A stretch of 64,000 nt of DNA, taken from Streptomyces sp. R28. Its GTDB lineage: Bacteria > Actinomycetota > Actinomycetes > Streptomycetales > Streptomycetaceae. Positions within the stretch are counted from its first letter, which is position 1. Each line of letters begins with the position of its first letter. Location: assembly GCF_041052385.1 (NCBI RefSeq), contig NZ_CP163439.1, positions 6,995,001 to 7,059,000 on the forward strand, written 5' to 3'. The translations under genes were made by a program, and so were the position numbers. The notes below the pieces were generated by a model. That model was given only the letters and a program-made list of their open reading frames with translations. It searched no databases and was not told the origin of the DNA. This document shows positions 10,560-19,841 of the stretch, piece after piece.

Positions 10560-10572
10560 TGACGGTCCGTCA
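10560..10572. promoter_or_regulatory. Candidate operator palindrome upstream of the ABC operon
   Basis: TGACGGTCCGTCA is a perfect inverted repeat (6-bp arms around a central T), about 80 bp upstream of the ATPase start. The binding factor is unknown; no regulator gene is adjacent except the Fur-family gene, whose known sites look different. Confidence 0.35.
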
Positions 10573-10631
10573 GATTCGGGAAGCCTGCCTGCGTGGGCGG
10601 CGCCAGGCCTTAGTCCCTGCGGGCAGCACAA

Positions 10632-10659
10632 AGCCCCGGCACTCACCGGTGCCGGGGCT
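10632..10659 (-). terminator. Terminator after Fur-family gene
   Basis: A perfect 11-bp stem (10632-10642 with 10649-10659) starts 15 bases after the stop codon at 10675. Confidence 0.75.
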
Positions 10660-10674
10660 CAGGGTGTGGTGGGG

Positions 10675-11091
10675 TCAGGTCTTCGCGCAGTTCGGGCAGA
10701 CGCCGCGGTACGTCACCTCGACGTCCGAGACCGTGAAGCCGAAGCGCTCGGAGTCGGGGAGGTCGGCCATCGGGTTGCCCGTCGGGTGGACGTCCCGGAT
10801 CGAGCCGCACTGGGCGCAGACCAGGTGGTGGTGGGGCCGGTGGGCGTTCGGGTCGTACCGCTTCGCGCGCTTGTCGGTGGAGACCTCGAGTACCTCGCCG
10901 AGGGTGACCAGCTCGCCCAGGGTGTTGTAGACGGTCGCCCGGGAGATCTCGGGCAGCTTGGCGACGGCCCGCGCGTGCACCTCGTCGGCCGTCAGGTGAA
11001 CGTGATCGCCGGCGAGGACCTCGGCCACGACACGCCGCTGCGCGGTCATTCGCCATCCGCGTCCGCGCAGTCGTTCCAGAAGGTCACTCAT
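10675..11091 (-). CDS. Fur/PerR-family metalloregulator
   Basis: A 138-residue DNA-binding repressor. The N-terminal winged helix is followed by the DNA-recognition stretch EISRATVYNTLGEL and the His-rich segment HRPHHHLVCAQC. Two CxxC pairs (CAQC and CPNC) form the structural zinc site known in PerR and Fur relatives. It resembles the CatR/PerR peroxide sensors more than Zur or Nur, but the metal and inducer cannot be decided by eye. The start MSDLLERLRG matches the family N-terminus. No catalase or peroxidase gene is adjacent, so targets are likely elsewhere. Confidence 0.85.
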   Translation of the reverse strand: MSDLLERLRGRGWRMTAQRRVVAEVLAGDHVHLTADEVHARAVAKLPEISRATVYNTLGELVTLGEVLEVSTDKRAKRYDPNAHRPHHHLVCAQCGSIRDVHPTGNPMADLPDSERFGFTVSDVEVTYRGVCPNCAKT

Positions 11092-11157
11092 GCAGAACAC
11101 CTTAACAGCAGAAGGGCTAGGTTCCGAATGGGTGTGACTTTGGAGCGCTTTTTGATT

Positions 11158-11170
11158 TGGACAAAGTCCA
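11158..11170. promoter_or_regulatory. Candidate autoregulatory palindrome of the Fur-family gene
   Basis: TGGACAAAGTCCA has perfect 5-bp arms around AAA and lies about 70 bp upstream of the start codon at 11091. Autoregulation is common in this family; assignment of this site is inference. Confidence 0.35.
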
Positions 11171-11291
11171 GAACGGATGGGGCTGGATTTGATCAAGGGA
11201 TCAAGGGGTGGGATTGGTCGGGCCGCTATCGCGTCGGCGGCGACGCCGACCACCTGCCGGTGATGGCGCTGGATCGCTTGCCGTGGTGGAC

Positions 11292-11319
11292 GGGCCGGGT
11301 TCCTTGGGGAGCCCGGCCC
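11292..11319 (-). terminator. Terminator after CBS-domain gene
   Basis: A 12-bp stem with one G-T pair (11292-11303 with 11308-11319) and a 4-base loop, about 29 bases beyond the CBS-protein stop. Confidence 0.7.
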
Positions 11320-11347
11320 GGGTCGTGGGCCGCTTCCCCGGCCGTTC

Positions 11348-11740
11348 CTAGGCCGGCACGTGCTGTCGTACGGGTGCCCAGCAGCGGATGATGTCGCGGA
11401 CCGACACGATGCCGACGGGCTCGTCGCGGTCCAGGACGATCAGATGGCGGAAGCCGCCGTGCGCCATGGCGCGGGCCGCCTCCTCCAGGGTCCACGACGG
11501 GGCGGCGAACACGACGTCGTTGGTGGTGTGGTCGTGGGTGCGTTCGCTGTCCGGGTTCTGTCCGAGGCCGACGGAGTTGAGGATGTCGCGTTCGGTGAGG
11601 ATGCCGATACCGCCGGCGTCGGGGTCGTGGACCACGGCCGCGCCGACCCGACGGGCGGACATCAGCGCGGCGGCCTGGCGAAGGGTGTGGGTGGGGCCGA
11701 TGGTGAGGACCACGGTGCTCATGGCGTCACGTACGAGCAT
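11348..11740 (-). CDS. Two-CBS-domain protein
   Basis: A 130-residue protein made of a pair of CBS domains (residues about 5-60 and 75-128). Typical adenosyl-ligand segments are visible: GIGILTERDILN at the end of the first and PVGIVSVRDIIR at the end of the second. Such stand-alone pairs sense adenine nucleotides or S-adenosyl compounds and regulate other proteins. The ATG at 11740 has AGGAGG at a normal distance; a GTG four codons earlier abuts that site. Its partner is unknown. Confidence 0.85.
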   Translation of the reverse strand: MLVRDAMSTVVLTIGPTHTLRQAAALMSARRVGAAVVHDPDAGGIGILTERDILNSVGLGQNPDSERTHDHTTNDVVFAAPSWTLEEAARAMAHGGFRHLIVLDRDEPVGIVSVRDIIRCWAPVRQHVPA

Positions 11741-11895
11741 GGATGGAGCCACCTCCTGGTGTGCCCCCCGCCGCTGGTGTTCACGGCTTTGTTCGCGGTT
11801 TCACAAATTCACAAGTGGGGGGACTCTCAGGGTTGCAGGTAAAGCACGGGTCAACAAGGGGGCGCGTGCGGCTGGTACGGGGCGCGACGGGCGCG

Positions 11896-12696
11896 TCAGT
11901 AGCGCTGGTTGAGATACCCGAGGAACTCGTCGTGCAGGAGGCCGTTCGAGGCGGCCGCGTTGCCGCTGTGCGGGCCCGGGCGGCCGTCGAGGCCGGTGAA
12001 GTTGCCGCCGGCCTCGGTGACGATGATCGCGGTGGCGGCCATGTCCCACAGCGACAGCTCCGGCTCGGCGCAGATGTCCACCGACCCCTCGGCGACCATC
12101 ATGTACGGCCAGAAGTCGCCGTACGCGCGCGTGCGCCACACCTCGCGGGTCAGGTCGAGGAAGCCGCCCAGCCGGCCCTGGTCCTCCCAGCCGCTGAGTG
12201 AGGAGTACGCGAACGAGGCGTCCGTCAGCTTCGAGACACGGGAGACCTGCAGACGGGTCGCGGAGGAGAGGCTGCGGCCGCTGAAGGCGCCGTGACCCTT
12301 GGCGCCCCACCAGCGGCGGCCGAGCGCGGGGGCGGAGACGACGCCCACGACCGGCTGGAAGCCGCTCTCGCCGGCCTCCATCAGCGAGATGAGGGTGGCC
12401 CAGACCGGGACGCCGCGTACGTAGTTCTTGGTGCCGTCGATCGGGTCGATGACCCAGCGGCGGGGGCCGGTGCCCTCGATGCCGTACTCCTCACCGAGGA
12501 TCGCGTCTCTCGGCCGGGCTCGCTGCAGCTGCCCGCGGATCAGCTCCTCGGCGGACTTGTCGGCCTCGCTCACCGGCGTCATGTCCGGCTTTGTCTCGAC
12601 CTTGAGGTCGAGCGCCTTGAAGCGGCCCATGGTGGCGGCGTCGGCGGCGTCCGCGAGGACGTGGGCGAGGCGGAGATCGTCGAGGTAGTCCGGCAT
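11896..12696 (-). CDS. hisN: Histidinol-phosphatase, inositol monophosphatase family
   Basis: A 266-residue enzyme of the inositol-monophosphatase superfamily. Metal-binding motifs are visible: GEEYG (motif A), WVIDPIDGTKNY (the DPxDGT motif) and LSLWDMAA near the C-terminus. In Streptomyces the orthologue carries out the dephosphorylation of L-histidinol phosphate, the eighth step of histidine synthesis, although it sits away from the his operon. The start MPDYLDDLRL matches the family; the in-frame extension upstream is Pro/Thr-rich and unlikely to be translated. Confidence 0.88.
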   Translation of the reverse strand: MPDYLDDLRLAHVLADAADAATMGRFKALDLKVETKPDMTPVSEADKSAEELIRGQLQRARPRDAILGEEYGIEGTGPRRWVIDPIDGTKNYVRGVPVWATLISLMEAGESGFQPVVGVVSAPALGRRWWGAKGHGAFSGRSLSSATRLQVSRVSKLTDASFAYSSLSGWEDQGRLGGFLDLTREVWRTRAYGDFWPYMMVAEGSVDICAEPELSLWDMAATAIIVTEAGGNFTGLDGRPGPHSGNAAASNGLLHDEFLGYLNQRY

Positions 12697-13022
12697 GAGA
12701 GGAACCGTATCTGTCGTGGTCGGGGTGGGGCTACCGGGTGGCTGCGCCGGTTGGGCCGGGTCGCAGGTGCGGTTCGCTTTGCGGGTGCGGCGAGGGCGAG
12801 TCATCGGTGCCGCCTGCTTGCTGGGCTGCCCGGCGTGAGCGCTGGGTGGGGGTGGCGCGCGGCCCGGCGTCGGCTGGGGGCGGCGGGCGCGAGCCCGCGC
12901 CGAACCGCCGCAGGCCCGCGCGTCCCAAGGGAATGGCGCCCCCGCGTGCCCTCGCGAACCCTTGACAGTGCCTCTGTGCGCGTCAAGTCTGGGCGCAGAG
13001 CCGCTCGCTCAGGGAGGCGATG
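12697..13022. other. Divergent intergenic region hisN / TetR
   Basis: About 325 bases separating the hisN start (minus) from the TetR start (plus). I see no gene, hairpin or clear repeat in it; it must hold the two promoters. Confidence 0.5.
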
Positions 13023-13631
13023 ATGCCTGCAGCGCGGGAATCCCTGCTGGACGCCGCTTACAGGGCGCTGGCGCGCCGGTCGTGGTCTGCCGTGCGGATG
13101 GTGGACGTGGCCGCTGCGGCCGGAGTGTCCCGGCAGACGCTGTACAACGAGTTCGGGAGCAAGGAAGGCCTCGCCCGTGCGCTCGTGCGGAGGGAGGCCG
13201 ACGGATTCCTCGCCGGCGTCGACCGCGCCCTCGCCACGCACAGCGACGCCCGCGAGCGCCTCACCGCCACCGCGGAGTGGACCGCCGCACTCGCCAGCGA
13301 CAACGCCCTGGTCCGCGCCATGCTCACCGGCTGCTGGAGCGAGCGACTGCCCTCGCCGACCCTCTCGGCCGTCCCGTCCTCCTCCGCCGTACCGGCACAG
13401 CGGCGCGCCGACGGCCCGCTGCCCTCACCCGGCGACTTCGTGGCCATCGTCCGCGACCGGGCCGTATCGGTCCTGTCCGGGCCCGGCGTCAACAAGTCCG
13501 ACACCCCCGACCTCGCCCGCTCCTGCGAACTCGTCGTCAGACTGGCGCTGTCCTGCGTCGCCGCCCCACCCGGCGAAGGCGGCGTGGCCGACCTCGTACG
13601 CAGCGCGCTGCACCGGCAGTTGACCGGCTGA
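13023..13631 (+). CDS. TetR-family transcriptional regulator
   Basis: A 202-residue regulator with an N-terminal TetR helix-turn-helix (VRMVDVAAAAGVSRQTLYNE, residues about 25-45) and a variable ligand domain. Two ATG codons occur in tandem (13020 and 13023); the second is better spaced from GGGAGG. It is convergent with the SMR exporter gene with a 55-bp gap. A role in controlling that exporter is possible by proximity only. Confidence 0.85.
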   Translation: MPAARESLLDAAYRALARRSWSAVRMVDVAAAAGVSRQTLYNEFGSKEGLARALVRREADGFLAGVDRALATHSDARERLTATAEWTAALASDNALVRAMLTGCWSERLPSPTLSAVPSSSAVPAQRRADGPLPSPGDFVAIVRDRAVSVLSGPGVNKSDTPDLARSCELVVRLALSCVAAPPGEGGVADLVRSALHRQLTG

Positions 13632-13686
13632 CCTCCGGAGGAAACCCACCGCAGTGCGTCGAGCGGTAGGTCGAGCGGTGCGTCGA

Positions 13687-14010
13687 TCAGTGCGAGGAGC
13701 CGGACAGCTGCAATCCGACGATCCCCACGATCACCAGGCTGATCGACACGATCTTCAACGTCGACACGATGTCCCCGAGGAAGATCATCCCGTAGATCGC
13801 CGTACCCGTCGCCCCGATCCCCGTCCACACCGCGTACGCCGGCCCCACGTCCAGCTTCTTCAGTGACAGCGTCAGCAGTCCGAAACTGCCGAGGGCGAAG
13901 ATGCAGAAGGCTACGGTCGGCCACAGTCGGGAGAAGCCGTGCGAGAGCTTCAGGCAGACGGCGAAGCCGGTTTCGAGCAGCCCCGCCACGATGACCAGCA
14001 GCCACGCCAT
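13687..14010 (-). CDS. Small multidrug resistance family transporter, SugE/Gdx-like
   Basis: A 107-residue protein with four membrane helices, the usual SMR length. The membrane Glu is in GLLETGFAVCLKL in helix 1. The AYAVWTGIGATGTAI segment in helix 3 is typical of the Gdx (SugE) branch, which exports guanidinium, rather than the broad-drug EmrE branch. I looked in the 155-base upstream region for a guanidine riboswitch and could not make a convincing match. Confidence 0.82.
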   Translation of the reverse strand: MAWLLVIVAGLLETGFAVCLKLSHGFSRLWPTVAFCIFALGSFGLLTLSLKKLDVGPAYAVWTGIGATGTAIYGMIFLGDIVSTLKIVSISLVIVGIVGLQLSGSSH

Positions 14011-14165
14011 GTGCTGTCCTCCCGTATCCCCACGTTCTGTGACCGCTTCGTCAGGTTCGCCAGGCTTTGGTCAGGGTTGGCTCCGGCTCGGTGCGATTAT
14101 GCCCTTACCAGCCCTACGGGGAGACAAACAACGCGGAGGTCAGCCGCCTTCCTCGGCAGCGTTCC

Positions 14166-15176
14166 TCAGTCGCCCTCCGTGTGTTCCCGCGCGGCCAGCA
14201 GCCGCCGTAGCGAGTACAGCCGCGCCTGATCGGCGTGACCCTCCGCCACCCAGCCGTCCAGCGCGCAGTCCGGTTCGTCATGACCGCACGCACGCGGACA
14301 TCCTTCGGTTCCCGCTTCCAGGTCGGGGAACGCGTGGATCACCCGGGACGGGTCGACATGGGCAAGGCCGAAGGAACGGACCCCCGGAGTGTCGATCACC
14401 CAGCCGTCGACCACCGTCAGCGGCAGCGCCAGCGCCGACGTCGTGGTGTGCCGCCCCCGGCCCGTCACCGCGTTCACATGACCGGTCGAACGCCGCCGTT
14501 CCTCCGGCACCAGGGCGTTCACCAGCGTCGTCTTGCCCACACCCGAGTGACCGACGAACGCCGTGACGTGGCCGTCCAGTTGCTCCCGCACCCGGTCGGC
14601 CGCGCCCCCGTTCTCCAGCTCCTCACGGCTGGTGACGACATACGGGATGTCCAACGCCCCGTAGAGCTCCAGGAGTTTGTCCGGCGGCGCCAGGTCCGAC
14701 TTCGTCATCACCAGCAACGGCTCCAGACCCCCGTCGAACGCCGCCACCAGACAGCGGTCGATCAGCCGGGGCCGCGGCTCGGGGTCGGCGAGGGCGGTGA
14801 CTATGGCGAGTTGGTCGGCGTTCGCCACCACGACGCGCTCGAACGGATCGTCGTCATCGGCCGTCCGCCGGAGCACCGACGTCCGCTCCGCGATCCGCAC
14901 GATCCGCGCGAGGGTGTCCTTCTTGCCGGACAGATCGCCGACCAGCGCCACCCGGTCACCGACCACCGCCGCCTTGCGGCCGAGCTCGCGGGCCTTCATC
15001 GCCATCACGATCCGGTCCTCGACGAGGCAGGTCAGACGCCCGCGGTCGACGGTGAGGACCATGCCCTCGGCGGCGTCCTCGTGCTTGGGCCGGATATGCG
15101 TACGGGGCCGGGTGCCCCGGCGTCCGGGGCGGCTGCGGATGTCGTCCTCGTCGGTGTGCTTGCTGTAGCGGCGCAT
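14166..15176 (-). CDS. rsgA: Ribosome small-subunit biogenesis GTPase
   Basis: A 336-residue circularly permuted GTPase. An N-terminal OB-fold-like region is followed by the permuted G motifs: G4 TKSD near residue 165, then G1 GHSGVGKTTL and G3 DTPG. The C-terminal zinc module has CPRACGH and CALDGW. RsgA releases late factors from the 30S particle during maturation. It starts 12 bases after the aroA stop, so the two are very likely cotranscribed, an arrangement I recall in other Streptomyces. Confidence 0.93.
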   Translation of the reverse strand: MRRYSKHTDEDDIRSRPGRRGTRPRTHIRPKHEDAAEGMVLTVDRGRLTCLVEDRIVMAMKARELGRKAAVVGDRVALVGDLSGKKDTLARIVRIAERTSVLRRTADDDDPFERVVVANADQLAIVTALADPEPRPRLIDRCLVAAFDGGLEPLLVMTKSDLAPPDKLLELYGALDIPYVVTSREELENGGAADRVREQLDGHVTAFVGHSGVGKTTLVNALVPEERRRSTGHVNAVTGRGRHTTTSALALPLTVVDGWVIDTPGVRSFGLAHVDPSRVIHAFPDLEAGTEGCPRACGHDEPDCALDGWVAEGHADQARLYSLRRLLAAREHTEGD

Positions 15177-15188
15177 GGCAGTGAGTCC

Positions 15189-16505
15189 TTACGCCCCGAG
15201 CATCCCGGTCCACAGTTCGGTGAAGTCCGGCAGGGTCTTCGCCGTCGTCGCCACGTTCTCGATGCGTACGCCCTCGACCGCGAGGCCGAGGATCGCGCCG
15301 GCCGTCGCCATGCGGTGGTCCTCATAGGTGTGGAAGACGCCGCCGTGCAGTCGGCGTGGGCGGATGTGCAGGCCGTCGGCGGTCTCGGTGACGTCACCGC
15401 CGAGCTCGTTGATCTCCTTGGTCAGCGCGGCCAGGCGGTCCGTCTCGTGCAGCCGCAGATGCGCGACGCCGCGGAGCGTGGAGGGGGAGTCCGCGAGGGA
15501 GGCGACCGCCGCGATGCCCGGGGTGAGTTCGCCGACCTCGCTCAGGTCCACGTCGATGCCGTGGATCGCACCTGAACCGGTGAACACGAGCCCGTACTCG
15601 GTGAGTTCGCAGGAACCGCCCATCTCGGTGAAGATCTCGCGCAGCCGGTCACCGGGCTGGGTGGTGCGGGTCGGCCAGTCCGGGACGAGGACCTTGCCGC
15701 CGGTCACCAGCGCCGCCGCCAGAAAGGGCTGGGCGTTGGACAGATCCGGCTCGATGGTCAGGTCACGGCCGAGCAGGGCGCCCGGCGTGACCCGCCAGAC
15801 GTTCGGCTCGCCGCCCGACTCCGGGGTGTCCACCTGGGCACCGACCGAGCGCAGCATGTCGACGGTCATGCGGATGTGCGGCATGGACGGCAGGGCGGAG
15901 CCGATGTGGCGGACCTCCACGCCCTGGTTGAAGCGCGGGCCGGACAGCAGCAGCGCCGACACGAACTGGGACGACGACGAGGCGTCGATCTCCACCGGAC
16001 CGCCCTCCAGAGCGCCCCCGCCGTGCACCGTCAGCGGCAGCGCGCCCCGGCCGTCGTCGTCGATCCGGGCGCCGAGGACGCGCAGGGCGTCGATCACGCC
16101 GTGCAGGGGGCGTTCGTACGACCGGGGGTCGCCGTCGAAGCGGATGGGGCCGTCGGCCAGCGCGGCGACCGGCGGCAGGAAGCGCATCACCGTGCCGGCG
16201 TTGCCGACGTCGACCGTGGCCGGGCCCCGCAGGCCCGCGGGGAGCACCCGCCACGCCTCGCCGGTGCCCTCGGGGCCCACGCCCTCCTCGATGCCTACGC
16301 CCATCGCCCGCAGCGCGCCGGCCATCAGCAAGGTGTCGCGGGAGCGCAGGGGGCGGCGCAGCCAGCCGGGCTCGCTCGCCAGGGCGGCGAGGACGAGGGC
16401 GCGGTTGGTGACCGACTTGGACCCGGGCACGTGGACCGTCGCGTCGACGGCTCCGCTCGCGTGCGGGGCGGGCCAGAGGGCGGTGGGTGCGTCGTTCGGG
16501 GCCAT
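15189..16505 (-). CDS. aroA: 3-phosphoshikimate 1-carboxyvinyltransferase (EPSP synthase)
   Basis: A 438-residue enzyme that transfers enolpyruvate from PEP to shikimate 3-phosphate in chorismate synthesis. The family motifs are present: GSKSVTNRAL near the N-terminus, GNAGTVMRFL in the first half, the catalytic EPDLSNAQPF region and HKxxDR-like LHETDRLAAL toward the C-terminus. It lies directly upstream of rsgA. Length and both inside-out alpha/beta repeat domains are complete. Confidence 0.95.
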   Translation of the reverse strand: MAPNDAPTALWPAPHASGAVDATVHVPGSKSVTNRALVLAALASEPGWLRRPLRSRDTLLMAGALRAMGVGIEEGVGPEGTGEAWRVLPAGLRGPATVDVGNAGTVMRFLPPVAALADGPIRFDGDPRSYERPLHGVIDALRVLGARIDDDGRGALPLTVHGGGALEGGPVEIDASSSSQFVSALLLSGPRFNQGVEVRHIGSALPSMPHIRMTVDMLRSVGAQVDTPESGGEPNVWRVTPGALLGRDLTIEPDLSNAQPFLAAALVTGGKVLVPDWPTRTTQPGDRLREIFTEMGGSCELTEYGLVFTGSGAIHGIDVDLSEVGELTPGIAAVASLADSPSTLRGVAHLRLHETDRLAALTKEINELGGDVTETADGLHIRPRRLHGGVFHTYEDHRMATAGAILGLAVEGVRIENVATTAKTLPDFTELWTGMLGA

Positions 16506-16549
16506 GGCCCCACTTTATAAGCAGGCGGTCGTTCGAGTGCGGCGCCGTC

Positions 16550-16595
16550 GGGGCTGGTCGCGCCCACGCGGCGGAGCCGCAAATCGACCAGCCCC
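16550..16595 (-). terminator. Hairpin between M50-like gene and aroA
   Basis: An 11-bp perfect stem (16550-16560 with 16585-16595) encloses a second small stem. It follows the M50-like gene on the minus strand and precedes aroA. I recall this 'cggcggagccgc' hairpin type as widely repeated between Streptomyces genes. Confidence 0.55.
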
Positions 16596-16626
16596 GTGCC
16601 CCCGTGACTGCGCTCCTCGGGGTGTG

Positions 16627-17349
16627 TCATACCTCCAAAAGCCACCTGCCCCCGCCTATCAGTGAGCACAACGACACCGCGTGGAACAAGAAGAGCCACA
16701 AGCCCGCGGGTACGTGAGTCAGCCGCGACAGCTGATCGGCGTCCGAGTCCCCCGCGCCTCCCCGCGCCCGCTTCGCCTGCAGCTCGAACGCCGGTCGTAC
16801 CCCGCCCACCAGCAGGAACCAGACCACCACGTACGCGAACGCCGCCTGCACCTGCGGCCCGGTCAGCCAGCTCACCAGCACGAACGTGCCGCCCGCGACG
16901 AACACCGTCAGTGCCCCGTACGCGTTGCGGATCATCACCAGCATGGCCACCAGCAGGGCCGTCGCCAGCCACAGCAGGAGCGTGATCCGGCCGGAGGCCA
17001 GCAGTGCGGCGCCGCCGAGGCCCAGCAGCGGCGGAGCCGTGTAGCCCGAGGCCGCGGTGAGGATCATGCCGAGGCCGTGCGGCTTGCCGCGGCTGACGGT
17101 GAGGCCGCTGGTGTCGGAGTGCAGGCGTATGCCGGTCAGGGTCCGGCCGGTCAGCAGCGCGACCAGGCCGTGGCCGCCCTCGTGGGCGATGGTGATGGCG
17201 TTGCGCGAGACGCGCCACAGGACGTGTGGGACGACGACGGCGAGCGCGACGACCAGAGTGGCGACCACCACCCACAGATCGGGGTCGGGCTGAGTACCGG
17301 AGACCTCGTCCCAGAGGGAGGCGAGCGAGGCGGATGCGGTGCTGTCCAT
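16627..17349 (-). CDS. M50B-like membrane metalloprotease
   Basis: A 240-residue membrane protein with about six hydrophobic segments. The HEGGH motif in AITIAHEGGHGL (near residue 57) is the HExxH-type zinc site of the M50 family. The usual second-site Asp-containing motif is not obvious. It matches the M50B-like family often annotated beside the SRAP gene in Streptomyces. The start MDSTASASL avoids overlap with the divergent SRAP promoter. The substrate is unknown. Confidence 0.75.
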   Translation of the reverse strand: MDSTASASLASLWDEVSGTQPDPDLWVVVATLVVALAVVVPHVLWRVSRNAITIAHEGGHGLVALLTGRTLTGIRLHSDTSGLTVSRGKPHGLGMILTAASGYTAPPLLGLGGAALLASGRITLLLWLATALLVAMLVMIRNAYGALTVFVAGGTFVLVSWLTGPQVQAAFAYVVVWFLLVGGVRPAFELQAKRARGGAGDSDADQLSRLTHVPAGLWLFLFHAVSLCSLIGGGRWLLEV

Positions 17350-17399
17350 GTAAGGCGATGGCTCCCTGTGGTCGGATGGAATCTGGCAGTGTGGCACGC

Positions 17400-18239
17400 A
17401 TGTGCGGACGGTATGCAGCCAGTCGTGGGCCCGAGGATCTCGCAGGAATCTTTGAGATCGAGAAGTGGGAGCCCGAGGAGACCCTGGAGCCCGACTACAA
17501 CGTGGCCCCCACCAAAGAGGTCCACGTCGTCCTCGACCGTCCCTTGAAGGACGTGGCGACCGGGTCCGCCAGTTCCTCCGTCACGGGCCGGCCGGTTCGG
17601 CAGCTGCGGAAGCTGAAGTGGGGGCTGGTGCCCAGCTGGTCCAAGACCCCCGAGACCGCCTTCAAGATGATCAACGCGCGCGCGGAGACGGTGCACGAGA
17701 AGCCGTCGTACCGGCGGGCCTTCACCTCCCGGCGCTGCATCATCCCCGCCGACGGCTACTACGAGTGGGTCACCGGCGCGCAGGAGCGGGACCTTGAGGT
17801 CGAGGGGAAGCGGAAACGGCCGCGCAAGCAGCCGTACTTCGTGCTGCCCGCCGACGGGTCGGTGTTCGCGATGGCCGGGCTGTACGAGTTCTGGCGGGAC
17901 CGGACGCTGCCCGACGAGCATCCCCGGGCCTGGTGGGTGACCTGTTCCGTCATCACGACGGAGGCGGAGACGACCCCGCTGGCGGTGGCGCCCGCCGAGG
18001 GCCCGAACGCGCTGGCCGACATCCACCCCCGTATGCCGTTGATGCTGACGCCGGAGCGGTGGGACGCCTGGCTCGACCCCTCCCGCACCGACCCTGAGGA
18101 GCTGCGGACGCTGCTCGACCCGCCGCCCCCCGGACGGATGCGTGCCTATCCCGTCTCCACGCTGGTCAGCAACGTCCGCAACAACGGCCCGGAGCTGCTG
18201 AAGGAGCTGGACGGCCCCGAAGAGGGCACACTCTTCTGA
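17400..18239 (+). CDS. SOS response-associated peptidase (SRAP/YedK/HMCES family)
   Basis: A 279-residue protein beginning MCGRY. Cys2 becomes the N-terminal residue after Met removal; in this family it crosslinks to abasic sites in single-stranded DNA and shields them. Other family residues are visible: the Asn in INARAET, the Glu in GYYEWV and the His in DIHPRMP. The chain carries a basic insert after the YYEW motif (KRKRPRKQ). The start at 17400 is fixed by Cys2. It shares a divergent promoter region with the M50-like gene. Confidence 0.92.
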   Translation: MCGRYAASRGPEDLAGIFEIEKWEPEETLEPDYNVAPTKEVHVVLDRPLKDVATGSASSSVTGRPVRQLRKLKWGLVPSWSKTPETAFKMINARAETVHEKPSYRRAFTSRRCIIPADGYYEWVTGAQERDLEVEGKRKRPRKQPYFVLPADGSVFAMAGLYEFWRDRTLPDEHPRAWWVTCSVITTEAETTPLAVAPAEGPNALADIHPRMPLMLTPERWDAWLDPSRTDPEELRTLLDPPPPGRMRAYPVSTLVSNVRNNGPELLKELDGPEEGTLF

Positions 18240-18240
18240 C

Positions 18241-18888
18241 GTGACGACCGAGTCTGACGTGACGACCGAGATCATTGGCACGGACGCGGGGGACGCCCGC
18301 ATCACCTGGCACCCGGCGAGGAAGGCACGGCTGGTCCTGGCCGTGAGCCACGGCGCCGGAGGCGGCATCGAGGCGCGCGACGTGAGGGCGCTCGCCCGGG
18401 CCCTCCCGGCCCAGGGCGTGACCGTCGCCCTCGTGGAGCAGCCCTGGAGGGTGGCCGGCAAGAAGGTGGCGCCCGCCCCGAAGACCCTCGACGTGGGCTG
18501 GCGCGGCATCTGGCCCGCGCTCGCCGGGCCAGGGCTGCCCGTGATCTCCGGCGGACGCAGCGCCGGGGCCCGGGTCGCCTGCCGTACGGCCGTCGAACTC
18601 GGCGCCCACGCCGTGCTCGCGCTGAGCTTCCCCCTCCACCCGCCGGGCAAGCCCGAGAAGTCCCGCGCCGACGAGCTGCTGGGGGCCGGGGTGCCCACCC
18701 TCGTCGTCCAGGGTGGGAACGATCCGTTCGGAAAGCCGCAGGAGTTCCCGGACGGCGACTTCGAGCTGGTCGAGGTGGAGTACGGCGATCACGGGTTCGC
18801 CGTACCCAAGAGGGCGCCCCTCGGTCAGGACGAGGCCGTGGCGATCATCACGGACGCGGTGGTGAAGTGGGTCGGGTCACTCGGGTAA
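18241..18888 (+). CDS. Alpha/beta hydrolase, KANL3/Tex30-like
   Basis: A 215-residue alpha/beta-fold protein. The nucleophile elbow is GGRSAGAR (near residue 100), the likely acid Asp is in GGNDPFG and the His is in YGDHGF near the C-terminus. The substrate is unknown. The GTG start follows the SRAP stop by one base, so the pair is cotranscribed. The sigR promoter p2 begins just 7 bases past its stop. Confidence 0.8.
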   Translation: MTTESDVTTEIIGTDAGDARITWHPARKARLVLAVSHGAGGGIEARDVRALARALPAQGVTVALVEQPWRVAGKKVAPAPKTLDVGWRGIWPALAGPGLPVISGGRSAGARVACRTAVELGAHAVLALSFPLHPPGKPEKSRADELLGAGVPTLVVQGGNDPFGKPQEFPDGDFELVEVEYGDHGFAVPKRAPLGQDEAVAIITDAVVKWVGSLG

Positions 18889-18895
18889 AGCTTCG

Positions 18896-18921
18896 GGAAT
18901 GTCGTGGGCCCGGCCTCTGTT
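18896..18921 (+). promoter_or_regulatory. sigRp2: sigma-R-dependent promoter
   Basis: GGAAT at 18896-18900, an 18-base spacer and GTT at 18919-18921 give an exact match to the published sigma-R consensus GGAAT-N18-GTT. It lies 60 bases upstream of the long-isoform ATG at 18981. Transcripts from it can therefore include the extended reading frame, as described for S. coelicolor. Confidence 0.88.
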
Positions 18922-18980
18922 GTGGCGGACAGCGGTGCTGAACGAGCAGCGCAGTCGTCGTAGGAGAGGAAGTCCGCCGC

Positions 18981-19145
18981 ATGGGTTCGACCTTCTGCCC
19001 GAGCCGTGGCAGCCGTGCTGACCTGGACTGGACAGTGCTGCACGCGGCCAGGACCGCTCCTATTCGAGCGGCGGCAGGTACGGCAGGTCGTCTATCCTCC
19101 GATTCAGGTGGGACCGGCTTCGGCCCTGCCCAGAATCTTGAGGAG
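18981..19145 (+). other. sigR: Coding extension for the long sigma-R isoform (sigma-R')
   Basis: From the ATG at 18981 the sigR frame is open and adds exactly 55 residues before the GTG at 19146. In S. coelicolor an unstable sigma-R' with a 55-residue N-terminal extension is made from the autoregulated p2 transcript and degraded after stress. The identical length here, with p2 upstream, supports the same feedback design. Confidence 0.85.

Positions 19146-19837
<692 letters not shown>

Positions 19838-19841
<4 letters not shown>

Noticed and set aside
10479..10640. TPP riboswitch before the NitT/TauT-type operon
   Set aside because: CCGAATCTGA vaguely resembles part of the thi box, but the CTGAGA element and the rest of the fold are missing.
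14011..14165. Guanidine riboswitch before the SugE/Gdx-like gene
   Set aside because: I looked for the paired-hairpin and pseudoknot patterns of the known classes and could not build a convincing match by eye; a covariance-model search would decide.
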